From Candidatus Eisenbacteria bacterium (lineage in GTDB: Bacteria > Desulfobacterota > Binatia > DP-6), in assembly GCA_035577985.1 (NCBI GenBank), contig DATJZY010000072.1, positions 1 through 56,424 on the forward strand: a stretch of 56,424 nt of DNA, read 5' to 3'. The translations under genes were made by a program, and so were the position numbers. Below, piece after piece: positions 44,150 through 52,305 of this stretch. The notes under the pieces are model-generated. The model had not been told where the DNA came from. It did not search any database and saw only the letters and a program-made list of their open reading frames with translations. The first letter of the stretch is position 1, and every line of letters begins with the position of its first letter.

Positions 44150-45825
44150 CGATCACCAAAGCGGTCGAGAACGAAGTACGGAGCGGGCGCGATGCCGTCG
44201 GCGGAGTCGCGTCGTTCCTGCGGGTCGCTGACCAACGCCACCGGTCGCCCCGACTGCCAGCGCTTCTCGAGGTCGTCCCGGGTGATGAACATACCGGCGG
44301 TGCGTCCCGTGAGATAGGCGGGCGGCGTGTACCCTCCGGGCGGCTCCAGCATGGTGATGCGGCGCCGCGTGTAGAAGTTGAGCGCGCCGATGATTTGGTA
44401 CTCGACCGGGGCCTCGAATACGAGCTCGGTCCCCGACGGCACGCGCTCGAGCGCCCGCGCGACGGGGCGCCACGAGAAGAGCGCCTCGGCGGCGATCAGC
44501 GCCCGGACGAGGATGGCGAGGAAGGGAACGATCCCGACGACGAGCGCCATCACGATTCCGCTAGCCGACCGGCGCCACACCGCGACCAGGGTCATCGCGC
44601 CGGCCAGACATGCGACGATCGCCGATGGAGCGACGAGGGCCATCAGCCCCGAGGACTGCGGGAGCCAGTACACCTGCTCGGCGACCATCTGCTCGCCGTA
44701 CCCAAAGCCGAACGCGCCGCCCGCCAGCAACGCGAGGCCGACGGCGGTGAGATAGCCGCGCCCCAGGCGCCCGAACCCGTGCTGCCGCCCGAGGTCCCAG
44801 GCGCGCGCGGCGAGCAGCGCCACCGCAGGAATCGCCGGGAGCGAGTAGTGCTCGAGGCGCGACGGAACCAGCGCGAAGAGGCCGACCGTCGTCAGCACCC
44901 AGAGCCAGAGGAGCTGCGTGCCGTCGATGCCGCCGGGCGCACGACCTGCCCGACCGCGGATCGCCTCCCCCATCGTGAACGGCAGGAAGAGCACCCAGGG
45001 CGACGAGCGTCCGAGGAACGCCGCCAGGTAGAACCACAGGGCGTCGCCCTCGGAATCGCGCGGCTCCTTCTTGTCGAGCATGAACAGGAGGTGCTGGTTC
45101 ACGACGTAGTCCCACGCGAAGCCGGGGTTCGCGAGCGACGCAGCCAGGTGCCACGGCAGCACGACCACCACGAAGATGGCGAGGCCCATGCCGACGCGCA
45201 GGCGGCGTATCGCCGCGAGCCCGTGGGCCCGGAGGCTCATGAGGGCGATCGGCGCGCCGGCGAGCGTCACTGGAACGATGCCCTTCGCGAGCGTGCCCAC
45301 CCCGAGGATGGCGTACATCGCGACGAGCCAGCGCGTGCGCCGCGCCGGGACACCCGTCTCGGCCACGTGCCAGCAGAAGATCGCGCTCGCCACCGCCGCG
45401 ACCACCAAGCAGTCCGGACGCAGCGTGCGCGCCTCGAGGACGAAGCCCGCGGTGGTCGCCAGCAGCACGCCCGCGACCAGCCCGACTTGCTCACCGTACA
45501 GGCGCGCCCCGAGCCGGCACGTGACGACGAGGGTGATCATCGCCGCGGCGATCGGAACGAGCCTGGCCCACTCGCTTGGTCCCGCCACCCAGAAGATCAC
45601 CGCGGAGAGCCATTGCGTCAGCGGCGGCTTCGTCAGCAGCGGAAAGAAGTTCACGTACGGCGTGACGTAGTCGCCGCGCAGGACCATCTCGCGCGCGCCT
45701 TCGGCGAAGCGCCCTTCGTTGTCGAACCATCCGGGCTCGTTGAGGCGAAAGGCCAGCAACGCGCCGACCACAATGGCCAGGCCTGCGGCAGTCCTCCGCC
45801 CTTCCGACACCCCGACAACCCCCAC
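44110..45825 (-). CDS. GT-C (ArnT-like) membrane glycosyltransferase, second
   Basis: This protein of about 571 residues has roughly a dozen helices and the GT-C motif FDNEGRFAEGAREMVLRGDY, followed by FFPLLTKPPLTQWL. This is the pattern of dolichyl/undecaprenyl-phosphate sugar transferases such as ArnT. The C-terminal 120 residues form a soluble periplasmic domain (FEAPVEYQIIGALNFYTRRR). The start is uncertain: GTG at 45825 or 45810. It is divergent from the DegT/GT2/Gfo operon that could make its sugar donor, and overlaps the Omp85 gene by 40 bp. Confidence 0.85.
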   Translation of the reverse strand: MGVVGVSEGRRTAAGLAIVVGALLAFRLNEPGWFDNEGRFAEGAREMVLRGDYVTPYVNFFPLLTKPPLTQWLSAVIFWVAGPSEWARLVPIAAAMITLVVTCRLGARLYGEQVGLVAGVLLATTAGFVLEARTLRPDCLVVAAVASAIFCWHVAETGVPARRTRWLVAMYAILGVGTLAKGIVPVTLAGAPIALMSLRAHGLAAIRRLRVGMGLAIFVVVVLPWHLAASLANPGFAWDYVVNQHLLFMLDKKEPRDSEGDALWFYLAAFLGRSSPWVLFLPFTMGEAIRGRAGRAPGGIDGTQLLWLWVLTTVGLFALVPSRLEHYSLPAIPAVALLAARAWDLGRQHGFGRLGRGYLTAVGLALLAGGAFGFGYGEQMVAEQVYWLPQSSGLMALVAPSAIVACLAGAMTLVAVWRRSASGIVMALVVGIVPFLAILVRALIAAEALFSWRPVARALERVPSGTELVFEAPVEYQIIGALNFYTRRRITMLEPPGGYTPPAYLTGRTAGMFITRDDLEKRWQSGRPVALVSDPQERRDSADGIAPAPYFVLDRFGDRWVLTNFPQAAAH

Positions 45826-45865
45826 GCAGGTCTTCGGAGAACGACGGGAAAAAGTCAACGCGGCC

Positions 45866-45894
45866 TTGCCTCCGCGACCGACGCTCTGTAGGGT
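45866..45894 (+). promoter_or_regulatory. Candidate sigma-70 promoter of the amino-sugar operon
   Basis: TTGCCT (45866-45871) and TAGGGT (45889-45894) are separated by 17 bp. They lie upstream of a GGAGG site (45916-45920) and the GTG at 45929. The -35 is a fair match and the -10 is weaker. Confidence 0.4.
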
Positions 45895-45928
45895 TCGCGC
45901 GATTTGACTTCCAGCGGAGGTGTTCCCG

Positions 45929-47065
45929 GTGGCACAGGAAGCGCTAGCACGGGTATCGACCCCCACGCCTCGCGTGCGCCTGATCGAGCTCGCACGCGAG
46001 TACCGAAGCTCCCGTCCGGAGCTCCTGGCAGGGGTCGAGCGTGTTCTGGATCGCATGCAGCTCCTCGGTGGTGAGGAGCTGCAGGGCTTCGAGAACGAAA
46101 TGGCCGCGTATCTCGGGGTCGGTTACGTGCGTGGTGTGGCGTCGGGCACCGATGCGCTTCGCCTCGCCGTCCGCGCCGTGGGGCTCGAGCCCGGTGACGA
46201 CGTCTTGCTCCAGGCGAATGCGTTCGTCGCGGCGGTCGAGGCGTTGGTGGACGCCGGAACGCGGCCGGTGCCGGTGGACGTCCGCGCGAGCGATCTCGGC
46301 CCGGATCTGGACGACCTCGCCGCACGCGTGACGCCGGCGACGCGAGCGATCATGGTCGTCCACCTCTACGGCTTCCCCGTCGATCTCGATCCGATCCTCG
46401 CCTTCGCGCGCGATCGCGATCTCGCGGTGCTCGAGGACTGCTCGCACGCGCACGGGGCAACCTACGACGGCCGGCGAGTCGGCTCCTTCGGCGCCGCCGG
46501 CGCGTTCAGCCTCGGGGTGGTGAAGAACCTCGCGGCCGCCGGCGACGCCGGCATGGTCGCGACCGACGATCCCGAGCTGGCGCAACGGGTGAAGCACCTG
46601 GGCACGCACGGGCAGGTGAAGAAGAACGACCACGCGTTCTACGGCGGGAACTCCCGTCTGGACGAGATCCATGCGGCGATGCTGCGCGTGAAGCTCCGCC
46701 GCCTCGATGCCCGCAACGCCCGGCGCGCCCAGATCGCCGCGTACTACGGCGAGCGGCTCGGCGACCGGGTGGTGACGCCGCCCGCCGATCCGCGTCGCAC
46801 GCACGTGTACCATCAGTACGTGATCCGCACGCCGCGGCGCGACGCCCTCCGCGCGCACCTCGAGGCGCGCGACGTCGAGACCGGCATCCACTACCCGGTG
46901 CCGATCCACCGGCAGACGGCGTGGCGCGAGACGTTCGGCGACCACCCGGCCCTGCCGCGCGTCGAGGCGATAGCCGGCGAGATCCTGTCGCTGCCCGTGC
47001 ACCCGGACCTGACCGACCTGGAGGTGGAGCGCGTGGCGGACTCCGTCGTGCGGTTCTTCGACTGA
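45929..47065 (+). CDS. DegT/DnrJ/EryC1-family sugar aminotransferase
   Basis: The 378-residue PLP enzyme has GVASGTDALRLAVRAVGLEP, VVHLYGFPVDLDPIL, VLEDCSHAHGATYDGRRVG, and the Schiff-base Lys in AFSLGVVKNLAAAGDAGMV. It also has a nucleotide-sugar-type tail HYPVPIHRQTAWRE. It transfers an amino group to a keto-sugar, usually a nucleotide-activated one. The GTG at 45929 is chosen over 45920 because GGAGG lies 8 nt upstream. Its stop overlaps the GT2 start (TGATG). With the Gfo/Idh enzyme it could make a 3-amino sugar as GnnA/GnnB do. Confidence 0.9.
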   Translation: MAQEALARVSTPTPRVRLIELAREYRSSRPELLAGVERVLDRMQLLGGEELQGFENEMAAYLGVGYVRGVASGTDALRLAVRAVGLEPGDDVLLQANAFVAAVEALVDAGTRPVPVDVRASDLGPDLDDLAARVTPATRAIMVVHLYGFPVDLDPILAFARDRDLAVLEDCSHAHGATYDGRRVGSFGAAGAFSLGVVKNLAAAGDAGMVATDDPELAQRVKHLGTHGQVKKNDHAFYGGNSRLDEIHAAMLRVKLRRLDARNARRAQIAAYYGERLGDRVVTPPADPRRTHVYHQYVIRTPRRDALRAHLEARDVETGIHYPVPIHRQTAWRETFGDHPALPRVEAIAGEILSLPVHPDLTDLEVERVADSVVRFFD

Positions 47066-48048
47066 TGGGAACGGCCGAGCCACGGCCCTCCCTGTCCATC
47101 GTCGTTCCGGTCTACAACGAGGAAGGCAACGTCGGGCCGCTGCACGCCGAGCTGTCGGCGGTCGCCCGGCAGATCGGCCGTCCATACGAGATCGTGTTCG
47201 TGAACGATGGCAGCACCGACCAGACGCTGCCGCGCTTGGTCGCCTTGACGAGGGCCGATCCAGCGCTGCGCGTCGTCGAGCTCGACGGCAACTTCGGCGA
47301 GGCCGCCGCACTGTCCGCGGGCTTCGACGCCGCCCGCGGCGACGTCGTGGCGACGCTCGACGGCGACGGCCAGAACGACCCCGCCGCGATCCCGTTCCTC
47401 CTGGAGAAGCTCGAGGAAGGGTACGACGCCGCCAGCGGGCGTCGCCTGCGACGCCGCGAGGCCTTCACGACCCGCGTGCTCCCCTCGCTGGTCGCGAACC
47501 GCGCCATCGCGCTCGCGACCGGCGTGCCGGTCTACGATTGCGGGTGCGGCCTCAAGGCCTACCGCCGTCACCTGGTCGAGGGCGCGCAGCTCCCGCGCGG
47601 CTTCAACCGCTTCCTGCCGGCCATCCTCGGCGTCGACCCGAAGCGCGTCGCCGAGATCACCGTGCGCGATCGACCGCGCGGCAGCGGCGCATCGCACTAC
47701 GGCCTCTCGCGGCTGTTCATCGTCCTGCGCGACCTCCCCGCGCTCCCGCTCCTCACGCGCTTCCGGCGCCCGCCGCAAGCCGTCGTGCGCGCGCTCGGGC
47801 GCACGATCGCCGCGGTCTACGCACTCGTCGTCGTGGGGGCGCTCACCGGCCACACCTGGCTGGCGCTCGCGGCGCTCGGGGCGCAGCTCAACTTGATCGC
47901 GGCGCGCGACGGTGTCGCGCGCATGGCACTGGCACGCGAAAAGGGCGTGTTCCGGGTGAGAAAGGTGCATCATGGCGGAACGTCGGGTGCGAGTCGGCAT
48001 CGTGGGACTGGGGTACTGGGGCAAGAACCTGCTCCGTACCTTCAGTGA
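47065..48048 (+). CDS. GT2 glycosyltransferase, DPM/ArnC-like
   Basis: The 327-residue protein is a family 2 transferase with SIVVPVYNEEGNVGPLHAEL, VFVNDGSTD, GNFGEAAALSAGFDAA and the DGDGQNDP metal motif. It is closest to dolichyl-phosphate-mannose synthase/ArnC, which load a sugar onto a polyprenyl phosphate. The C-terminus has one or two weak hydrophobic segments (IAAVYALVVVGALTG). Its last 77 bp overlap the Gfo/Idh start, and the tail in that overlap is not family-like. It is coupled to the aminotransferase (TGATG). Confidence 0.87.
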   Translation: MGTAEPRPSLSIVVPVYNEEGNVGPLHAELSAVARQIGRPYEIVFVNDGSTDQTLPRLVALTRADPALRVVELDGNFGEAAALSAGFDAARGDVVATLDGDGQNDPAAIPFLLEKLEEGYDAASGRRLRRREAFTTRVLPSLVANRAIALATGVPVYDCGCGLKAYRRHLVEGAQLPRGFNRFLPAILGVDPKRVAEITVRDRPRGSGASHYGLSRLFIVLRDLPALPLLTRFRRPPQAVVRALGRTIAAVYALVVVGALTGHTWLALAALGAQLNLIAARDGVARMALAREKGVFRVRKVHHGGTSGASRHRGTGVLGQEPAPYLQ

Positions 48049-48994
48049 GCTGCCGCCCGCCCAGGTCACCGATCTCTGCGATCTCGACCCGGCGCTGCTG
48101 GACGCCGCCCGCGCAAACCACCCCGACGCGCGCGCCGGGAGCGATCTCGGCGCGCTGCTCGCGCGTCCCGACGTCGACGCGATCGTCGTCGCCACGCCGC
48201 CGTCCCGGCACCACGCGATGGCGCTGGCCGCGCTGCGCGCCGGGAAGCACGTCTGGGTGGAGAAGCCGCTCGCGCTGACGGCGGCCGAGGGCCGCGAGCT
48301 GGTCGACGCCGCGCGCGCCGCCGGCCGGACGCTGTTCGTCGACGAGACTTTCCTATACGACCCGCTGGTGCGCGAGATGAAGCGCGTGATCGACGCCGGC
48401 GAGCTGGGCGACGTCTTCCACCTCTCGTTCGAACGGCTGGGCATGGGCCGCATCCGCCGCGACTCGAACGTGTGGTGGAACTCGGCGCCCCACGACCTCT
48501 CGATCCTCTTCTATCTCGTGCCGCGCGCGGTGAAGGCCGTCGACCTCCACCTGCACGCCTACCTGCAGCCCGGGGTCGCGGACATGGCCGTCTGCGATCT
48601 CGAGCTCGAGGGCGGCGTCACGGCGCACGTGTACCTCTCGTGGCTCCACCCGGAGAAGACCGCCACCGTCACGGTGATCGGGCGCGATCGGATGCTCGCC
48701 TACGAGGGACGCTTCGAGAAGCGCGCCGTCATCCTGTTCGACTACGCCGTCGACCCGAGCCTTCCGGCCACGGCCGAGCCGGGCGGCATCCCGGTCGTGC
48801 CGATCACGAAGTTCGAGGGCCGCCGGCTCGACGTCGCGCTCGACGCCGAGCCGCTGCGGCTCGCCGCCGGACACTTCGTCGCGAGCATCCTCGAGGGCAC
48901 CGAGCCGCTCACCAGCGGCGCACGCTCGCTGCGCGTCGTCGAGACCCTCGAGACGGCGGACCGCACCGCGCGCCGCAGCGGAAGGCTCGCGTAG
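47972..48994 (+). CDS. Gfo/Idh/MocA-family oxidoreductase
   Basis: The 340-residue protein has the NAD(P)-binding Rossmann start RVGIVGLGYWGKNLLRTFSE and the signature VEKPLALTAAEGREL, whose EKP Lys contacts the cofactor. A C-terminal alpha/beta domain carries NVWWNSAPHDLSIL (His). Many relatives oxidise or reduce nucleotide sugars, including GnnA, which makes a 3-keto sugar for an aminotransferase. Position between the DegT/GT2 pair and the flippase-like gene supports such a role. Its ATG has an AGAAAGGTG site and overlaps the GT2 end by 77 bp. Confidence 0.88.
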   Translation: MAERRVRVGIVGLGYWGKNLLRTFSELPPAQVTDLCDLDPALLDAARANHPDARAGSDLGALLARPDVDAIVVATPPSRHHAMALAALRAGKHVWVEKPLALTAAEGRELVDAARAAGRTLFVDETFLYDPLVREMKRVIDAGELGDVFHLSFERLGMGRIRRDSNVWWNSAPHDLSILFYLVPRAVKAVDLHLHAYLQPGVADMAVCDLELEGGVTAHVYLSWLHPEKTATVTVIGRDRMLAYEGRFEKRAVILFDYAVDPSLPATAEPGGIPVVPITKFEGRRLDVALDAEPLRLAAGHFVASILEGTEPLTSGARSLRVVETLETADRTARRSGRLA

Positions 48995-49000
48995 GCCGGC

Positions 49001-50017
49001 ATGCCGGGAGACGACCCGGCGCCCCGCTCGCGCCTTCGCACCGCGCTCGCCGTCGCGATCGGCGTCACGCTGCTCGTCGTGCTGCTGGTCTACACCGGCT
49101 TCGACGAGCTGCACGATCAGTTCGAGAAGCTGGGGGCGCTTTCGCCGCTCGTCCTGCTGCCCTACGTCGGCGTCAGCCTCTGCGACGCGCTCTCGTGGCG
49201 CATGACGCTGCCGGAGGGCGTGCGGCGCGGCGTGCCCTTCCCCGCCTTCGTCCTCGCGCGCATCGCGGGCGAAGCGGTCAACAGCGTGACGCCGACCGCG
49301 ACCCTCGGCGGCGAGCCCGTGAAGGCGCATCTGCTTCGTGCGTACGGGGTCCCGCTGTCCGACGGTCTCGCATCGATCGTGCTCGCCAAGACCACGCTCA
49401 CGATCGCGCAGAGCCTGTTCACCGCGCTCGGCATCGTGGGGCTGCTCGTGGTGCTCGACCGCGCCGGCATGGCGGGACTCTGGTCCGTCGTGTTCCTCGC
49501 GACCCTGGTGGGCTTCACCTATCTCCTGCTCCACGTCCAGCAGCGCAACCCCGTGACCGCCGTGTGGCGCTGGCTCTCGCGCCTGATGCCGAACCTGCAC
49601 GTCCTGCATCGGCTCGAGCCCAGCGTGAAGGCGATCGACGAGCGGCTTCAGGACTTCTATCGCGGCGAGCGCTGGTCGTTCGCGACCGCGACGGCCTGGA
49701 ACTTCGCCGGCTGGCTGTTCGGGGTCGTCGAGGTGCAGCTGATCCTCACGCTGATCGGGCATCCGATCTCGTGGCTCGAAGCGTTCGTGATCGAAGCGGT
49801 GGCGCAGCCGATCCGCGCCGTCGCGATCATCATCCCGGGGGGCCTCGGCGTGCAGGAATGGGGCGGCGTCGCGTTCTGCCACTTTCTCGGCATGCCGGAA
49901 TCGGTCGCCGCGACGCTGTGGCTCTGCAAGCGCGGGCGCGAGATCGTCTTCGACATCTTCGGCCTCCTGTATCTCGCACGGCGGACGGCGGTGGACGGCT
50001 ACCGTGCCCGTGCCTGA
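49001..50017 (+). CDS. YbhN/LPG-synthase TM-domain protein (UPF0104), second copy
   Basis: The 338-residue membrane protein has eight or so helices and the family motifs VNSVTPTATLGGEPVKAHLL and IIIPGGLGVQEWGGVAFC. Proteins of this group sit in the inner membrane and have been tied to lipid-linked sugar movement. It starts 6 bp after the Gfo/Idh stop, in an operon of sugar genes, so it could flip the polyprenyl-linked sugar made by them. It differs clearly from the 5296 protein, so the two are not recent duplicates. Confidence 0.85.
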   Translation: MPGDDPAPRSRLRTALAVAIGVTLLVVLLVYTGFDELHDQFEKLGALSPLVLLPYVGVSLCDALSWRMTLPEGVRRGVPFPAFVLARIAGEAVNSVTPTATLGGEPVKAHLLRAYGVPLSDGLASIVLAKTTLTIAQSLFTALGIVGLLVVLDRAGMAGLWSVVFLATLVGFTYLLLHVQQRNPVTAVWRWLSRLMPNLHVLHRLEPSVKAIDERLQDFYRGERWSFATATAWNFAGWLFGVVEVQLILTLIGHPISWLEAFVIEAVAQPIRAVAIIIPGGLGVQEWGGVAFCHFLGMPESVAATLWLCKRGREIVFDIFGLLYLARRTAVDGYRARA

Positions 50018-51020
50018 CCTCGCGCCGCGGAGCCTCGGGCGCACCGGGCTCACCGTGACGCGGATCGGTGTCGGTCTCGCGGCGATCGGCCGCCCCGGCT
50101 ACATCACCCTCGGCCGTGCGCAGGACCTCCCGGGCGATCGCTCGCCCGACGCCCTGTACGGCCGCGCCGCCGAGGTGCTGGACGCCGCGATCGCGGCGGG
50201 TGTGCGCTACGCCGACGTGGCGCGGAGCTACGGACGGGCCGAGGAGTTCCTGGCGCGTTGGCTTCGCGAGCGAGCCGTCGGACGCGACGCCCTCGTCGTG
50301 GGCAGCAAGTGGGGCTATCGCTATACGGCCGACTGGCGCATCGACGCCGCCGTACACGAGCAGAAGGAGCTCTCGGTCGAGCGCTTCACCACCCAGCTCG
50401 GCGAGACGCGCGCGCTCCTCGGCGATCGGCTGGACCTCTACCAGATCCACAGCGCGACCGCCGAGTCCGGCGTCCTCGTCGACGGTCGCCTGCTCGCCGC
50501 GCTCGCCGACGGGCGGCGTCGGGGCGCCTATCGCGCCGTCGGCCTCACGCTGTCCGGCGCGACCTCGGCCCGCGCATTGGGAACCGCGCTCGCAGCCCGC
50601 GTCGACGGCGAGCGCGTCTTCGACGTGGTGCAGGCGACGTTCAACTGCCTCGAGCCGTCGCTCGCCCCGCTGCTTCTCGCCGCACGCGGCGAGGGCATGG
50701 GCATCATCGCGAAGGAGGTCTTCGCGAACGGCCGTCTGACGGACGCGAACACCCGACCCGACGACGCCGCGCTGCTGGACTCGTTGCGCGCATCGGCGGC
50801 GAACTGCCACGCGACGCTCGACCAGGTCGCCATGGCGTTCGTGCTCGCCCACCCGTTCGTCGACGTCGCGCTGTCAGGCGCGGCGACCGCGGCGCAACTC
50901 ACCTCGCACGTCGCGGCCACGGCCGTGACGCTCGACCCGCCCGACTTCCATCGCCTGCGCGCGCTCGCCGAGCCGCCGCAGCGATACTGGGCGACGCGCG
51001 CGACGCTGCCGTGGTCCTAG
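50004..51020 (+). CDS. Aldo/keto reductase
   Basis: The 338-residue TIM-barrel enzyme has TLGRAQDLPGDRSPDALYGR and the catalytic Asp/Tyr region in VRYADVARSYGRAEE. The Lys is in VVGSKWGYRY, the His in LYQIHSATAES, and the barrel ends with cofactor contacts (VALSGAATAAQLTSHV). It uses NAD(P)H to reduce a carbonyl. It overlaps the flippase-like gene by 14 bp. As the last gene of the amino-sugar operon it could reduce a keto-sugar. GTG at 50010 is an alternative start. Confidence 0.88.
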   Translation: MPVPDLAPRSLGRTGLTVTRIGVGLAAIGRPGYITLGRAQDLPGDRSPDALYGRAAEVLDAAIAAGVRYADVARSYGRAEEFLARWLRERAVGRDALVVGSKWGYRYTADWRIDAAVHEQKELSVERFTTQLGETRALLGDRLDLYQIHSATAESGVLVDGRLLAALADGRRRGAYRAVGLTLSGATSARALGTALAARVDGERVFDVVQATFNCLEPSLAPLLLAARGEGMGIIAKEVFANGRLTDANTRPDDAALLDSLRASAANCHATLDQVAMAFVLAHPFVDVALSGAATAAQLTSHVAATAVTLDPPDFHRLRALAEPPQRYWATRATLPWS

Positions 51021-51046
51021 CGAGACGTCGAGCGCGCGATGTCCAT

Positions 51047-51170
51047 CGCGAGGTCGGGGGGCGAGGCGGAGGCGCCTGCGAAGCGGCGCGACGAAACGTC
51101 GGGCCGTGACGCACCGAGTGTTTCGTCGCGCGGCGGAGCCGAAGCCGAAGCCTCGCCCCCCGGCCTCGCG
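51047..51170. repeat. Nested-hairpin dispersed repeat, copy 2
   Basis: Outer 21-bp arms (51047-51067 and 51150-51170) pair with one T-G wobble. An inner 12-bp perfect stem is GCGCGACGAAAC (51086-51097) with GTTTCGTCGCGC (51120-51131). Outer-arm base changes relative to copy 1 at 42638 occur mostly as pairs. It also fills a gap between convergent genes. Confidence 0.85.
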
Positions 51171-51186
51171 GCACCGAGCGCCGATT

Positions 51187-51480
51187 TCAACGTCCACGCT
51201 TCGTCGCACCGGCAGTGACGCGGTGACGTCGTTCGACCGTGCGGAGGAACGACGTCTTGGCTTTCGCGGAGGCGTCGTACGGGATCGGGACTTCGGTGCC
51301 CCAGTCGCGGCCGGCGCGGACGTCGGCCCAGCGCTTGCCGTCCTTGGTGTGGAAGTGGAGGAACGGCGCGCGGCGAAGGTAGAAGATCCCGGGGCGCGGC
51401 TCGGAGATGCCCGGGAGCGCGCGCACCTCCGCGAGCACGTCGGCGAGGTCCTTCAGCAGGCCTGGAGGGCAATGCGCCAA
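51187..51480 (-). CDS. Small conserved hypothetical protein
   Basis: The 97-residue protein carries PPGLLKDLADVLAEVRALPG, RPGIFYLRRAPFLHFHTKDG and RWADVRAGRDWGTEVPIP. The pattern of a short domain with FLHFH and DVR resembles small luciferase-domain-like conserved hypotheticals, but I cannot name a family with certainty. A TTG start at 51480 is used because GGGAG lies 8 nt upstream and earlier sequence is not protein-like. It lies 50 bp downstream of the PhyH gene and may belong to the same operon. Confidence 0.55.
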   Translation of the reverse strand: MAHCPPGLLKDLADVLAEVRALPGISEPRPGIFYLRRAPFLHFHTKDGKRWADVRAGRDWGTEVPIPYDASAKAKTSFLRTVERRHRVTAGATKRGR

Positions 51481-51530
51481 GCGGCTCTCCCACTTCCCGC
51501 TACCAGTTCCGTGTCCCCACGGCGAGGCAG

Positions 51531-52304
51531 CTACTGGCGAACGCGGAGGATCGATTCGCTCAGCATGAGGCGCGGCGACGTCCCGCAGTTCGGCGAAGGA
51601 CCGTGCACCTGCCACGGATGCATGAGGAAGGCGTCGCCGGCCTCGCCGGTGAGCTCGACGACGCGGGTGACGACGTCGTCGACGACCGCGCCCTCGACCA
51701 TGAATCGCCGGATGCGGTCGTCGTCCGCCGCGTCCGAGCAGAGGTCGCGCAGCCAGGGGCTCACGCGCCCGAGTGCGCGGAGCACGTCCTTCGAGTGCCG
51801 CGTCTTCGCGCCCGCGGCGACCAGGCGCCCGACCAGCGTGTGCGATCCCACCACGACGAGCGTTCCCCCGCCGCCGGGTTCGAGGCGGTCGAGCAGGGCG
51901 AGGATCCGTACCAAGAACAGCGGGCGCGCCGCACCGCGCGCCGGAATGTCGAGGTGCCACTGCTTGCTCGGTACGTCCCAGTGCGATCCGCACGGAAAGG
52001 TGACGAGCGGCGAGCCCCAGCGCTTCGGCGCGCACCAGCAGCCCGCGCCCAGGAGGTCGTCGAGCGCCGCAGCGAGGACGGGGCTCCCGAGCGCCTCGAA
52101 CGCCGACGATCGCCTGAGCGCCTGGAAGCCCGTCGGCTGCCGTACGCTCCAGGTCTCCGGCCGGCCCGGTTGGATCCCGTGCTCGTCCGACAGCATCCGC
52201 CAGAGCCGTTCACGCATGCGCGCCGCGTCGGCTTCGCCGAAGACGCCGCGCAGACGCACGACGCCGCACCGCTCGAACTCGTCACGCTGCGCTGGTGTGA
52301 GCAC
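51531..52304 (-). CDS. PhyH-family Fe(II)/2-oxoglutarate dioxygenase
   Basis: The 257-residue enzyme has the iron ligands His117-x-Asp119 (KQWHLDIPARG), a distal His (HPWQVHGPSPN, His234) and a 2-oxoglutarate-binding Arg in SPRLML. PhyH-family enzymes hydroxylate unactivated carbons. The family includes PhnY, which hydroxylates 2-aminoethylphosphonate at C1. The GTG start is 1 bp beyond the stop of the CDP-alcohol transferase, so it belongs to the phosphonate-like operon. Hydroxylation of the phosphonate head group or its lipid is a reasonable but unproved role. Confidence 0.78.
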   Translation of the reverse strand: MLTPAQRDEFERCGVVRLRGVFGEADAARMRERLWRMLSDEHGIQPGRPETWSVRQPTGFQALRRSSAFEALGSPVLAAALDDLLGAGCWCAPKRWGSPLVTFPCGSHWDVPSKQWHLDIPARGAARPLFLVRILALLDRLEPGGGGTLVVVGSHTLVGRLVAAGAKTRHSKDVLRALGRVSPWLRDLCSDAADDDRIRRFMVEGAVVDDVVTRVVELTGEAGDAFLMHPWQVHGPSPNCGTSPRLMLSESILRVRQ

Positions 52305-52305
52305 G

